DNA from: Nereocystis luetkeana
Taxonomy: Eukaryota > Sar > Phaeophyceae > Laminariales > Laminariaceae
Direction of reading: 5' to 3'
Length of the DNA stretch: 64,000 nt
Assembly: GCA_031213475.1 (NCBI GenBank)
Contig: JARUPZ010000018.1
Span: forward strand, 7,886,406-7,950,405
The notes beneath the pieces were generated by a model, which saw nothing but the letters and a program-made list of their open reading frames with translations, was not told the DNA's origin and did not search any database. Shown one piece after another: positions 20,839 to 33,778 of the stretch (positions within the stretch are counted from its first letter, which is position 1; each line of letters starts with the position of its first letter). Position numbers and translations under genes: made by a program.

Positions 20839-23800
20839 ATGGCAGCACTGCTATATGATACCACATGTGACACCGCTGTTGTACGTACGCCTATTGGCGC
20901 AACGTCTGCTACAGGCGAAACGCTCATCCTGGACGAAGAGTTTGACCACTTCAACCTGAATCTATGGAAGCATGAGATAACCATGGTGAGAGCGGCAAGG
21001 GAAGAACGCCTTATTAGGTTAGGGGTGCTGCTACTTCTTTGTGTGTGGTGGTGGTTGTGGTGGTCTTGGTGGTACTGGTGGTGCTGATGGTTGGTGTTGG
21101 CGGTGCTGATGGTACTGTTGGTGTTGTCGATGGTGTTATGAAGAGTGTTACTACGGGGGGCCATAGTTAACAGGACCAAATATTGTTAGTAAATATGGTT
21201 AAACATATAGGTTTTAATGTGTACCATAGGTCCTGTTAACTATGGCCCCCCGTAATAGTATGTATATATATAATATTAGTGCTGGTGTTGGCGTTGGTGT
21301 TGGCGCTGGTCTTGGTGTTGATGTTGGCATTGGTGGTGGTATTGGTGGTGTTGGTAGTGCTGATGGCACTTAGCCTTGACGGGCGACAAGTACCCGGCCT
21401 ATCGCGCAGAAGGAGGGTGCGACGCAGCGTCTATATACAGCAGAAGCAGCAGCAGCAGCAGCAGCAGCAGCGCTTTTAAAGATTGTTCGGCTGGCCCGGT
21501 GCTTTGCCCCCATGACGCGCCTGCCTTGAGAGGCCTTCGAGAACCCGAGGTCTTCATACGATTAGCAAACGTTGAAAGTGCTATCGCAAGAGACCGTGGT
21601 TTGACCTCGTGACCGACCGCACCTCTACAACGATTTTTTTTTAGTATAGCTGTCGCTAGGAACTCGTGTAGCAAAATATATAAAACTGTCGTCAACTTCT
21701 GTGCGCGTTGCTGGATCGTAGACGACGGTACTACTGTAGTCGTTGTTATTGTCTCGTCCGACACTTCAAAATACGTTTCGCTCCTTACTTTTTTGGCGTC
21801 GTCAAAATTAGATACTCGCATTCGCACTATTACGGGGGACCATAGTTACTAGGACCTATGGTAATATTTGGTCCTATTAACTATGGCCCCCCGTAATAGT
21901 ATGTGTGTTAAGGCCAAACGAGATCTTGACGGGCCCGAAGAGACCAGTGTCCTTGACTGACCGCCCCCCAACACTCAAACTTATAGCTGGACACTGGCAC
22001 AGTATGTACTGGCATCAGTTATCTACTGATTCACCCGACCTGTACCTTCGCCAGTAGTTATTATCTTACGTACGCCGAAGAAACACGCCGCATTATATAT
22101 CGTACGGAAACCCACTGAATGCGTTTCGGGAGGAGACACTACAGTGGATAAAAAAAGTTTGCTGCTGCAATCCAGTACACTGATTTTGACAACAGCAGAA
22201 TCGCTACTGACTGAGCTAGCCAGCGCCCAGCCCTACTGAAACTAGTATGCTGAGGGCAAAAGAGATCTTGACGCGCCCGAAAAGACCGGTCGTCTCCTCT
22301 GTTTTTTTTTTTTGTGGATGGTGCTTCCGACGAAAAACGTCGCCTCGCGCTCTATAGGCACAAGATACTATTAAATACTGAAAAAAAATCCCACATTAAA
22401 TTCCAAGCGTTTTGCACCCCACGAGGTGGGCGCAGCTGTGGAAGGGGTCAAGGGTTGGGGTTGGTGTATGCTTGGCAGGAACGGAGTTGCCCACACGCGC
22501 ACACGTTGCTTTCTTTCTTTCCAGCGGCGAGCATGCTCAACTGTGGCCGAATCCGCCACACCACTAGTTATTGCCTGTTTCCGCACTATTGCCTGTTTTG
22601 GCACTACTCTGTTAGTACCTGTTTGCGGCACTATTACGGTACTCCTTACTGCCTGCTGCAGGGGCACTGCCTGTTGCAGCAGTGCCGCCTGTTACAGCAG
22701 CACTCACTGCCTGTTTTGCGGCAGCGCTGCCTGTTTTGCGGCAGCGCTGCCTGTTTGCGGCAGCGACGCCTGTTTGCAGCAGCGACGCCTGTTTACACCA
22801 GTACTGCCTGTTTGCAGCAGCACTGCCTGTTTACACCAGCACTGCCTGTTTACACAGAATTTCCTGTTGCCGCAGCACTGCCCTCAACGTACCTTCCATA
22901 CGAAACACGGAAGAAAGAGAAACGTATTGGTAATTTTCTTGTACTCTTTCCTCATGTCGGCCCTTCGTACCCCTCTATTACCCCGGGCGGTCCGTCTCTC
23001 TCTGTCCAGGGCGGAGGAGGAAACTGGGAGTTCCAAGTGTACGGTGAGAAATGCCTTTTTTTGTGGGAAATGGGGGAGGGTGGGGGGGGGGGGCGTACTC
23101 ATTTGTTGCTTGCCTTAGTCATTTGACCATTGACCACGCATCCCTTTCGAGACGGAGCACCGTTCCTAATCCTAATAGAGACACCTCCAACAATTGGGCG
23201 CTCATTACGTTGTTTCCATATATTGCATAGAAACTTTTCGCTAATCTTATCCCCTTCCTGTTTGGCCGCCTGTGGCCACCATCTATCTCCTAGGATAGCG
23301 ATCGTTTTCTCGCTGCTATCTAGTGTGTCAAACTCCTCCATGTCACATTCTTCTATTTCCCTCATCTCCTCTTCTAACACATCCCGTTCCTCCTTGTGTA
23401 TTTCAGATTCTCCTACTATATGAGTTCTACTCTCTATCGCTTTGCCACAAGGGCACATCTGTGCATCTATTTCCTCCTCTTCCCGGCTACTGGTATACCT
23501 CTTTCTTCTTTCTGGCAAGTCCAGGTCGCCTACACGGAACCGCAGCCTCAGCGTTTTCGCGAAGTCCATTGGGCCTTGCAGATACGTTTTCATTCCTATT
23601 CCTGCCCTCAATCTCCCGTATAGCTCTAGGTGTTTTCCCGATTCCACCTTGTTTCGTAGCGCTAGCCTTTCCCTTCTGTCTATCCTTTCTTCTACTTCTG
23701 CCTTGTACTTCCCAAACTTCCCGGCGAACATCACCTCTTCTTGGTTTCCCCCTATATCCTTCCATACTTTCTCAACTACGCTATTCCACCTTATTCCAGT

Positions 23801-26800
23801 TCGCCCTTTTGTTACTTTCTCCCATACCTGGTACAGCTTTATCAACTATGGCCGGCAACCTCTTTTTTGGCATGTTCCTTACTTTATATTGCCATTTCAA
23901 CTTTCTCATATCCCTGTTTGTCTTGAGTGGGTGCATTCCCAGTTCTGCTGTTAATACTGCATTACTAGTCGTACTTGAGCATCTTAGATTTTTTTTAGCT
24001 GCTGTCATCTGTACTGTTTCCAACTGTTTTACGAGTTTCGCATTCCCTTCCCATACTTCTCCTGCATATTCTAGCTTTGGTGCTATCACATTCATCAGGA
24101 TACATGTCTTAATCCTGGTGCAAGGTGCGAGTCTGTTAGGATCGCATCCATCTTGCCTATGTGTGCTTTACCCTTTCCTATTACTTTTGCTATATGTGTA
24201 TCCCAAGAGCAGTCTTTTGAGATCTTTACGCCAAGGTACGCATACTGGTCTACTATCGGCAATTCATCTTCTCCCCACTTCCAACTGAAATTTATCGGGT
24301 TCACCTTATCTTCGTTACAAACAACTACTGCGCATTTCTTAGGGTGGGGGGGGGGGGGGGTGTACTCGATAGGAGATATGCACTCGATCTCATGTATGGC
24401 CGAAGTCGTATGACCAAAGACCCTCGCATCCCTATAATGCCGGGACGGAGCATGTCGGGTTTTCACCGACCAGGCAGACATTGCTTGCACCAAGCGCGAA
24501 GCGCCGTGAGGTGTCCGGCGAGTCACATGAAGGGTGAGCTGCATCCTAGGAGGGGGAGGGGGGTGTACTCGATAGGAGAGATGTACTCGATCTCATGTAT
24601 GACCGAAGTCGTATGACCAAAGACCCTCGCATCCCTATAATGCCGGGACGGAGCATGTCGGGTTTTCACCGACCAGGCAGACATTGCTTGCACCAAGCGC
24701 GAACCGCCGTGAGGTGTTTGGCGAGTCGCATAAAGGGTGAGTTGCATCCTACCATGAACGGCTTATGAGGCCGACTTGCATATGGATGACAGCTTCAATG
24801 AGCAAATTTAATTTCCGGTGCAGCCACTTCCAGCGACAGCAATGGGAGTACTATGTAACTGCCTCTTGGGTGTCTTACCATGAACACTTCGTGATACGAC
24901 CAATTCCCTTGTGCGGAGTAAAGGTTCTTTACCTCGCACAAATGATCCAACTCGACGACCAGCTGTGGGCGACGGCCAAAAATAAAAATAAAAACGGTAC
25001 CCTGATTTTCTATTAATAGCTCACATAGTGCGCGGCATGTTTTACAATGTCGTTGCCCACCGACGCCAACCCAACCTATACCGGTATATAATAGGGGGGG
25101 GAGACGGGGGGGGGGGTACTTAAGTCATGCATGGTCGTGGTCGTATGACCATAGACCCTCGCATCCCTACAATGCCAGGACGGAACGCGTTGGCTTTTCT
25201 CCGACCAGGCGGGGGCGAAGGCAGTTCACGCCACCCAGAATTATGTTGACCCCATCAGGACTCCACTGCACCCACTTTTTTTAGAGAAGGCTGCTCGGAA
25301 TTTGTGTTATTTTTAGGGCAGTCAACAGGGAATACTTCGAAGTATATCGGCGGGTCGCCCAAGAACGCCCCCGTCTCGCTCTCGTCCTGTTATTCTATGT
25401 GTCCCGTTTTTTTTTTTTTCAGAGTTGTTTTCTCACCCTCCCCGGTTGCTCGCTTACGTATCGTCCGCACTGCCCTGTCCTACCGTAGCCCTATTTTTTT
25501 GGTTGTTTCTCGCTTTTTCGTAAGTTTCAGAGGTTTCAGAGATGTTGTTCCCGGATTGGTCGTCGCCCACAGCAGCACGAACGCTGTACGGCCCTTTTTC
25601 TTCTCCTCCTGACCCCGCGATAGCGCCCTGAGGCGTCTCCACAGCAAAGCTCGAGCAGCTGCTGAAAGTTTCTGCACAGCTATTAATAGCTAGAGCTGCG
25701 ACTTGGCTGAATAGAAATCGCCGACTGCTGCAGGTGCTTTTTTCTTTTTTTTTTCTCATCCCATTCATTATCTTCGCACATCTTCTTCTCTCTCTCCTTC
25801 CAACTCGTAACTCAGATCCGGGGTCACATACCCCTTCCCGCTACGGTACGTGCCTTCATTTTTATCGCGAGAAGATTTCAGCCTTTTTTTCCCTCGTCGA
25901 CTCGCATCGAATTGGGCCTACCCACGCTGCAAGGCGCTCTCAACAATTGAATCCTTTTTTATTTTTGCAAATAACGTCAAAGTCCGACCCACCTGGGGCT
26001 CGAACCCAGGACTCAAACAAGTAGAATTCGAGGTTAACCACTTGAACCACCGGTACTACAGTTTGTTGGCTCGATATATATGTACGTATGCCTGGTATAT
26101 ATTTTTCATGTGCCGACTTGCCGGGTTCTGAGCATTTTGTGTCTGCTGACTGTGAACCCTCTTAGGACCCCAGTCCCGTTTCGGGGACAAACTACCCATA
26201 ATTAGAGTGCTTTGTCCCCACATACGGGTGTGCGGTGCTAAAGGGGCTAAGTAAACAGGTGCGCTTCCTTTTTTCTTCGTATCTGTCTGAATGGTCTTTG
26301 GTGGCTCGACGTGTGTTTGTTTGTTCGTTTTCTGGTTGAAACTTATGTCTGTTCGTGTGTCTCGCTTACTTTACTTGGCCACCCCAATTACTATAATGAC
26401 TATTACCGGTGGGGCATACTGTAGTATCATACTGTTTTTGTTTTGTTTTGTTTTTTTTGCTTAGCTTCATCTTCTTTTTTAGGTTTTTGTCTGCTATTAA
26501 TAGTCTCCTTTTTGCTTCCCTGGTGTCCGCAGTGGTGGAGTGCGTATGCTTGTTTTTTGTTTTTGCCTCTGTTTTTACTTGAGGTATTTCTTCCACTCCA
26601 GAGTTATTGGAGCCTGTCCTGCGACCACGGACTGCATTGTATTGTGAGTTAATGTGAGAACAACAACAACAACAAACAACAACAACAACATCGTGAGACA
26701 TACAGTAGTATTAGATAACATATTTTAATATTACGGGGGGCCATAGTTAATAGGACCTATGGTATACATAAAAACCTATATATTTAACAATTTTACCAAC

Positions 26801-29800
26801 AATATTTGGTCCTATTAACTATGGTCCCCCGTAATAGTGACGCATCGTAATACATACCTGGTGCCAGGTAGTGAGTAATGCATAGTAAGACATAGTAAGA
26901 CATGGTACTACATAGTAATACATACCAGGTACCTCGTAGTAATATGTATCCCTCTGTCCCATTATATATAGCGCCGGTTTTTCCCCAATTATGAAACCAA
27001 ACGGAGCTTATATGTCGGGACAGAGTGGTATAACACATACTACACCAGTAGCAATGCATACCAGGTACCAGGTCGTAATACATGTTAATACATACAGTAG
27101 TAATACAGTAGTAACACATACTGTACCAGGTAGTAATTAGAACCCACAGTGGACCCCATAGGCCATGTTTCCCCCTACATTTCCCCACTATTGATATGAG
27201 TTGGTTTTGATGACTACCGCACGTGCCCTCGCAATAGCTGCCAAGTCCAGCCAAGGCATTGCTTACTCGCGGCAGCCCCACCAACAGCAGCTTCCCTTAG
27301 ACTGATGCTTTTTCGTGCTGCTGTTCCTGGTGCTTGCAATTGCTGCCGCTGGTGCTGCCGCTGCCGCCGGTGCCGCCACCCACGCCTCTCAGGAAACAAC
27401 CGGACGAACTCGTACGTGAAAGATGGCAAGCTCTTCCTGCAGCCCGACGCTCACCTCCGACTTCATAGGGGAAGACCAGTTAAGGGCGAAGCGCCGGCAC
27501 AACAATCGCGCAAAATCGTGCGCCCATTTTTGGGCCGATACGTGGGGGCTGTGGGGTTGCGAGAGCGCCCAAAGCTGTTGATGATGCGATCAACAGCGGC
27601 GCAATCCGACGTGATGTTGGTACAGTAATATTGCTGCGCCGTACCGATGCGGTGCATACATACGTACTTCGCTCACACGAGCATGAAACCTGGGAGCCGT
27701 CGGGATTTGTAGAGGAACCCTCTGCACCCCCCCCCCCCCCCCCCCCCCCCCCCGCCCGAGCAAGAAATGCGGGAGCCGTCGGGGTGAAAGAGTATTCTTC
27801 CGCCCCCTGGTCGGTGAAAACCCGACGTGCTCCGTCCCGGTATTGTAGACGTGCGAGGGTCTATGGTCATGCGACTATGGCCCTTCATGATTGAACGAGT
27901 ATCCCCCTCCCCCCCCCCCCCCCATACGACTACGGCCATGCATGAGATCGAGTACATCTCTCTTATCGAGTACCCCCCCCCCCCCCCCCCGACTCCCGCC
28001 CCCGTCGGTGAAAACCCGACATGCTCCGTCCCAGCACTGAAGGGATGCGAGGGTCTGTAAGTCTTTGGTCATACGCCCTACGGCTATGCATTATTAATAG
28101 ATCGAGTACATATCTCCTAACGAGTACACCCCCCCTCCCCCCCCCTCCCCCCTCGTGCCTCCTCCCGCCCCCCACGCGCGGGACGCTTGCTTGTTTGCGT
28201 TAACATGATTTCCTTTCGGGAGTTACTTTTGCCCGTCGGAGCTGCGTCTCTGCACACCCTTGGTATAGGCTGATTTAGTGTCGGCCATTGCTTGGCGGCG
28301 GCGGGGGATCACTCGATATCATGCATGGCCGTAGTCGTACGACCATAGACCCTCGCATCCCTACAATGCCGGGACAAAGCACCTCCCGTTTTTTTTTTTT
28401 GGGGGGGGGGGGGTGAATACAGAACTCTACCCATAAAAGCCCTTAGTCCTAGCAGCCCTAGCCAGACCCTCCCCCGCTCTTATGGCAGAGCACTAAAGAG
28501 AAGAACCCGCATAGTGGGAGAAATGTGAAATGTACAAGGAGGAGCGGGATGTGCTAAGAGGAGGATACATGAGGAAAATGAGGCGAAGGCGACATGGAAG
28601 AGTTTTGTATGAGGAGAAAAATAGACGATTGTGACGTGGAGAAGTTTGGGGATACCCACCATGGAGAAGTTTGGTACGGGAACACAATCGGTATCTATCA
28701 TCCTAGGAGATAGGTGGTGGCAACAGGCGGCGAAGCAGGAAAGGGGATAAATAAGATTTAGCAAAGCATGTTTTCATGCAGTATATGGAAACAACGTAAA
28801 TGAGCGCCCCAACTGTTGGAGGCAACTGTTGGAGGTGTCTCTACTATTCATATTACACGGGCCATACTCGTATTAAATAGGACCGACGGTACGCATACAA
28901 ACCTATATATTTCGCTACTTTCACTATTACGGGGGGCCATAGTTAACAGGACCTATGGTATACATAAAAACCTATATGTTTAACTATTTTTACTAACAAT
29001 ATTTGGTCCTGTTAACTATGCCCCCCCGTAGTAACAACATTTGGTCCCATTTACTATTGTCCCCCGTGATAGGAGTAGGAACAGCGCTTCGTCTCGAAAG
29101 GGAGGCGTGGTCAATGGTCAAATGCCTTTTAAGGCAGGCCACAAATGGGTACTAACGCCCCTCCGCTCCCGACACACACTAAAACCCAACATGCTTTGAT
29201 TTTTTTTATTCACCTTGGGAGGCATCCGGGGTGTGCAGAGTAGTTTTGCACACCTACCTGCCCGACTTGCAAACTCAGAGGTGTTCAGAGTTGTCACACC
29301 GCACTAAAACCACCCTATTTCGACTTCCACCACAGGAGGCACCCGGATCCGGGATGTGCAGAGTTATATTTGCGCACCTTCCTGCCGGGGTTTCCACTTC
29401 AGGGGTTTGCATAGTTGTATTTGTCACAACCGACCGGGTTTACTATCAGGCGTCACCCTTCTGTTCGGCTAGACTGCCTTGGTGGACCAAAACTGGAAAA
29501 AGTTTTCGTCCTGTTTGAGGTACACAAAGGTACTTTTTCTTCGAGTTTTGCGGTTGTACAGCCCGCAAAAATTCGACGCCCCTTGTGCGCTCCTCCTTCC
29601 CCGCCCCCCGCCCCACCCCCCTAACTACCTCCAACCCACAACCCGCACCCTACCCGGCACCGCCTACGGCCTCCTCGTAACGAACACCGCGCTCTCGCTC
29701 TCGTGTTTTTCTGCGATATGTATGTGCACGGCGTCGTGAAGGGTGAGCGGAGTGATTCCGACAATGGTCGACATCTGGGGGATGTCGCCCGCCGATCAGT

Positions 29801-32800
29801 GCACAAGGTGGGTTCGATAGTCCTCGGCGTTGTTCGGGATGGTGGGGCCGGGGTATGGACCCCGAGTTGGGTGGGTGATGGCGCTGGAGGGGTTTCGATG
29901 TTTTCGGTAGGCGGTGGCGTGTCCTGCAGGGTGGGGGAGGGGGTGTACTCGATGGGGAGGGTATGTACTCGATCTCATGCATGGGCGTAGTCGTGTGACC
30001 ATAGAGTGGCGTGTCTGCGAGGGGGGGGGGGGGGGGGGGGTGGGGGGGGGGGGATCGCGAAAAAATATCACGAGTCGATAGCATGACGGCCGCACGGGCT
30101 TGCGGTAACCGCATCGGGGTGGAGGGCCCGCCGTGTACATCCAGTAAACCTGCCAACGGTACAACGCGCCAGGGTTGGGGGTTAGAGGCTTCACAGATTG
30201 AACACACTGCACGATCTATCATCATATTAGGTCCTCACCCGCCTTTGTGACCGGCGTGCACCTTTGTGACCGGCTGTGCACAGGATCTTGCGTAGTACAG
30301 ATCCGACCCGGCAGGAAACAGCAGTGCTAGACCATGCAGACCGTACGGCTCCAACCAAACCCGGTAAGATTGAGCTATGAATATGTAGACCATACGGATC
30401 ATGACTCAATCTGTCCTGGAAAGTCTGGATCATGAACCGGGAATCGGTGGGCTGCGGCTATGATATGTGTGCGCGTGTTTCTTTTTCCGCCCCGGCTCTA
30501 TCCTGTCCGCTACGCGGTCTGTTCGCGTGTCTCACCCCTCTTTTTCTTCCGTTACCGTGTACGTAACTCTCCCCGTTCACCCGGGAACGGACTGTGATTG
30601 GCCGAATTCACCCGCCAACTACCTTCGTGCGCGCGACGAAACCAACGGAGAGCAGCAACATGTTCTACGGATGCTCCCGCGGCAGCGACATGGGCGCCCG
30701 TCACGCCATCAACCCGCTATGTCGGCGAGGGTAAGAAGGATGTTTAAAAAGTACGTGTGTCGACGCCATACTTCGCTCACTGCGCGTGCGCTCCGCATCG
30801 TCCGTCCGTCCGTCGTGTTTTGCTCGTCGTTTTTTTTCCCGTTTTTCGTTTTTTTTTCTTTCCGTTTTCGTTTTTCGTTTTTTTTTCTTTCCGTTTTTCG
30901 TTTTTCGTTTTTTTTTTTTTCATCCTTTCTTTGCACCGTCGTGTTGACCGCCGAAGTGTGTCTCTGTCTGTGTGTCTGTGTGTGTGTGTGTGTTTTTTTT
31001 TTTTTTCTCTTTGTGTATTTTTTGTGTTTTGTTTTTGTTTTGGCCCTTTTGGAGGTTTTTGACAGCCGTGCAGTTCGCGTCTACTATGTGTACTACTCGT
31101 AGCGCGTGTTTTTTTGTTGAGCGTGGTTAGTGAAATCACGGTGAGGTTCTCGCTCCCCCTCACATGGCCTCGTCGCTTGACCAATGAAGTGCAGCCGAAT
31201 GCAAAGCCAATGCAGCCAAGGTGGCTGATCATTTCGCACCAAGATCAATTTCGTGGGTTCGAGTATCACCGAGTGCGTACTCGTTCGAGTAGGGACTTTT
31301 TCTTTCATAAAATTGGTCAGCTGAAAGCGCGAGAGCGTGAGTCAGCAACGTTCGGTGAAAATCGACCAGCGGTGCTACGGAACTCCATGCGCGATAAAAA
31401 TGAGGGCACGTGCCGGGGGGGGGGAGAAGGGACGACATCTGTGATCACGGCTTGTCCAGAGGATCGCTGAGGGTAAAACCTCCTATTACGGGGAACCATA
31501 GTTAATAGGACCAAATGTTGTTAGTAAAAATGGTTAAATATGTACCTGGTAGTTTTTTTTTTATGTATACCATAGGTCCTATTAACTACGGCCCCCCGTA
31601 ATACGAGTTAAAAGTGATGATATATACACTTATACTTCGTATATATAAACATACTGTACCACTCTGTCCGAAAGCATTAGATCCGAGTGGTTCTTAAATT
31701 TATAAGGCTGACACACTGGCACAGCAGTAGCAGTATTACGGGGGACGATATTAAATAGGACCTACGGTACACACAAAAATCTATATATTTCGCTATTTTT
31801 ACTCACAATGTCTGGTCCTATTTACTATGCCCCCCCGTAAAATAGTAGTGCACTGATTGATCTGGCCAGCATATTCGCCAGTAGTATTATCTCACTCGCG
31901 CCCGGGATACACGCCATTTTTTTTTTTTTTCACGTGTGGCACGGAAACCCACCAAACGCGTTCTGGGAGGAGAACAGTAGAGAGGAGAAACAGTGTACTG
32001 CTACGATCCAGTATACTGGTTGGGTTTTGACGACAGTAATATCGCTGCTGACTGGGGCCATCCAGTGCCTATAGCCCTACATGTTTTCGGGGACGAAAGC
32101 GGCGGCACTTTTACGGAGGAACGTACAGTGTTAGCGACGCGCCCTACGATAGAGGTATGTCGTAGCACATTTCCGCTAAAACGGTTTCTGAATGACGAGG
32201 TTCCTAAACCGAAAATCGTCGGAGTGCCAATTTTGTTTCAAAATTTGACATTTTGGTACTTACTTGGGGGCCGTGGGATTCTCCATCGGGATGCAATTTG
32301 AGTTTTTGTTGAAGTCAGTTTTCGGGCGAGGTATAGAGCTCCTTAAGCGAGGAGCCTCAGAAAAAGATATAGTGTGAAACTACATCGTAGAAAAAAAGCC
32401 TCTACAGTAGCAGTGATCAGAACCAACTATGGTGTTCAAACATACTGTGGGAGGCCTGTTTTTTGTAGTCGATCGTGGGTTCTGATCCCTTTTGTATGCC
32501 CCTCACGTGAACGGCAAAAGCCTCGTAAAATTTCCGAGACAAGTGCCACTACAAAATGATCCTTACGATCAGGGGACAGAGTAGTAGCATAATATTGGAT
32601 AGAGGGAATTCCGCGTTCGGAAACCAAAACAATGACGAGACGCGAAGAAACCCATCGTTGGTTTCCTTGTTTTGGGGGTTTCCCCCTGTTTGTTGATCGC
32701 GTTTTTGCTGTTGCTGGTTTTGCTGTTTTATAGGTGAGGACCGCGGGAACCTTTTCTTTCCGCTACGGGCGGTTCGAGACCAAAGTGAAGCTACCCAAGG

Positions 32801-33743
32801 GAGACTGGTGAGAGATCGAAGAAGAGGCGTTTCCGCTCGACCGTATGGCCACCTCGTCCCCCCCCCCCCCCCCCGTCTCGAAAGGGATGCGTGGTTGATG
32901 GTCAAATGGCTAAGGCAAGCATCAAATGAGTACTACCCCCCCCCCCCCCCCCCCCCCCCCTCCCCGCCCCCAGTGGCTACACTGGAAATGAAATGAATCC
33001 ATTGAAGCCGTCATCGATTTGCAAGTCCGCTTCACAATCGGTTCTTAGTAGGATGCAGCTCACCCTTCATGCGGCTCGCCGGGCACCACAAGGAGCTTCG
33101 CGCTTGGTGCAAGCAATGTCTGCTTTGGTCGGTGAAAACCCGACATGCTCCGTCCCGGCATTGTAGGGATACGAGGGTCTATGGTCATACCACTGCGGTC
33201 ATGCATGAGATCGAGTACATCTCTCCTGTCGAGTACACCCCCCTCCCCGTCTCGAGAGGGATGCGTGGTCAATAGTCAAATGACTATAGGCAAGCAACAA
33301 AAGAGTACTACCCCCCCCCCCCCCCCCCGCCTCCCCCCCGCTCTCGTTGGTGATATTCTACGAGCGAAGTATATTCGTACGAATTTCTGTCTCTAGCACG
33401 GCGCCAACAAATAATTCGCTCTCTTAAAACCGGCGCCTTTTTCGACTTCGCTGAAGCTTACAGTCTACTACGGCGAGCCGCAGTATAATCTCCTGAAAAG
33501 TGAAATAAATAAGGAATGGTGCAAGGGTACACGAAAAAAGAGAAAAAAAACGACATCCCAATTCTGTGGTTGAGCGCCAGACAGGGGGTATACTAAAATC
33601 AAGTAAAAAAAACTGAAAAAAAAATGTATGATACGTTGTATATGTTTTCTGTCAAAATTCCCACGTCATGGCGAGCTTGACTCCCTTTTCTCTTTTTTTT
33701 TTTGTTTTTTTTTTCAGTTTTCGTGCACTCCTGAATGGTGATT

Positions 33744-33778
<35 letters not shown>

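Larger units (their letters stand above)
20986..23009 (+). other. GH16 intron 1
   Basis: Contains MITE-A copies at 21149 and 21828, a CAG run (21438-21471) and a GTT/GGTGTT-rich stretch (21040-21130, 21280-21360). It also holds the minisatellite at 22648-22865. Confidence 0.6.
23044..27392 (+). other. GH16 intron 2
   Basis: Contains an antisense LINE 3' half, three antisense retroposon S copies, SINE-T, MITE-B, the antisense E repeat, MITE-A and MITE-C. Nothing was recognised in 25216-25735 or 27032-27390. Confidence 0.6.
28478..29157 (+). mobile_element. LINE 3' end, split by MITE-A
   Basis: Plus-strand copy of the last 370 bp of the LINE at 23095-24344. Landmarks are AAGGAGGAGCGGGATGTGCT, CATCCTAGGAGATAGGTGGT, GGAAACAACGTAAATGAGCG and, after the MITE block, TCTCGAAAGGGAGGCGTGGT and CAATGGTCAAATG. 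Coding capacity is lost through several length changes against the other copy. Confidence 0.75.
27479..30601 (+). other. GH16 intron 3
   Basis: Contains four retroposon S fragments and a sense LINE 3' end broken by nested MITE-A copies. It also has very long C-runs (27727-27753, 27909-27923, 27974-27990). No exon was recognised in 29158-29930 or 30062-30600. The exact intron borders are unsure. Confidence 0.5.
30731..32733 (+). other. GH16 intron 4
   Basis: A T-rich low-complexity stretch (30820-31045), SINE-F, two MITE-A copies and a MITE-C end (31657-31670). Nothing was recognised in 31870-32730. Confidence 0.6.

Noticed and set aside
22314-23126. 270-codon plus-strand frame
   Set aside because: It translates the 24-bp minisatellite and happens to include GH16 exon 2. 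The conserved GGGNWEFQVY is bounded by proper splice signals.
30467-31102. 211-codon plus-strand frame
   Set aside because: The first part overlaps GH16 exon 4 in another frame and the rest is the T-rich low-complexity stretch of intron 4.
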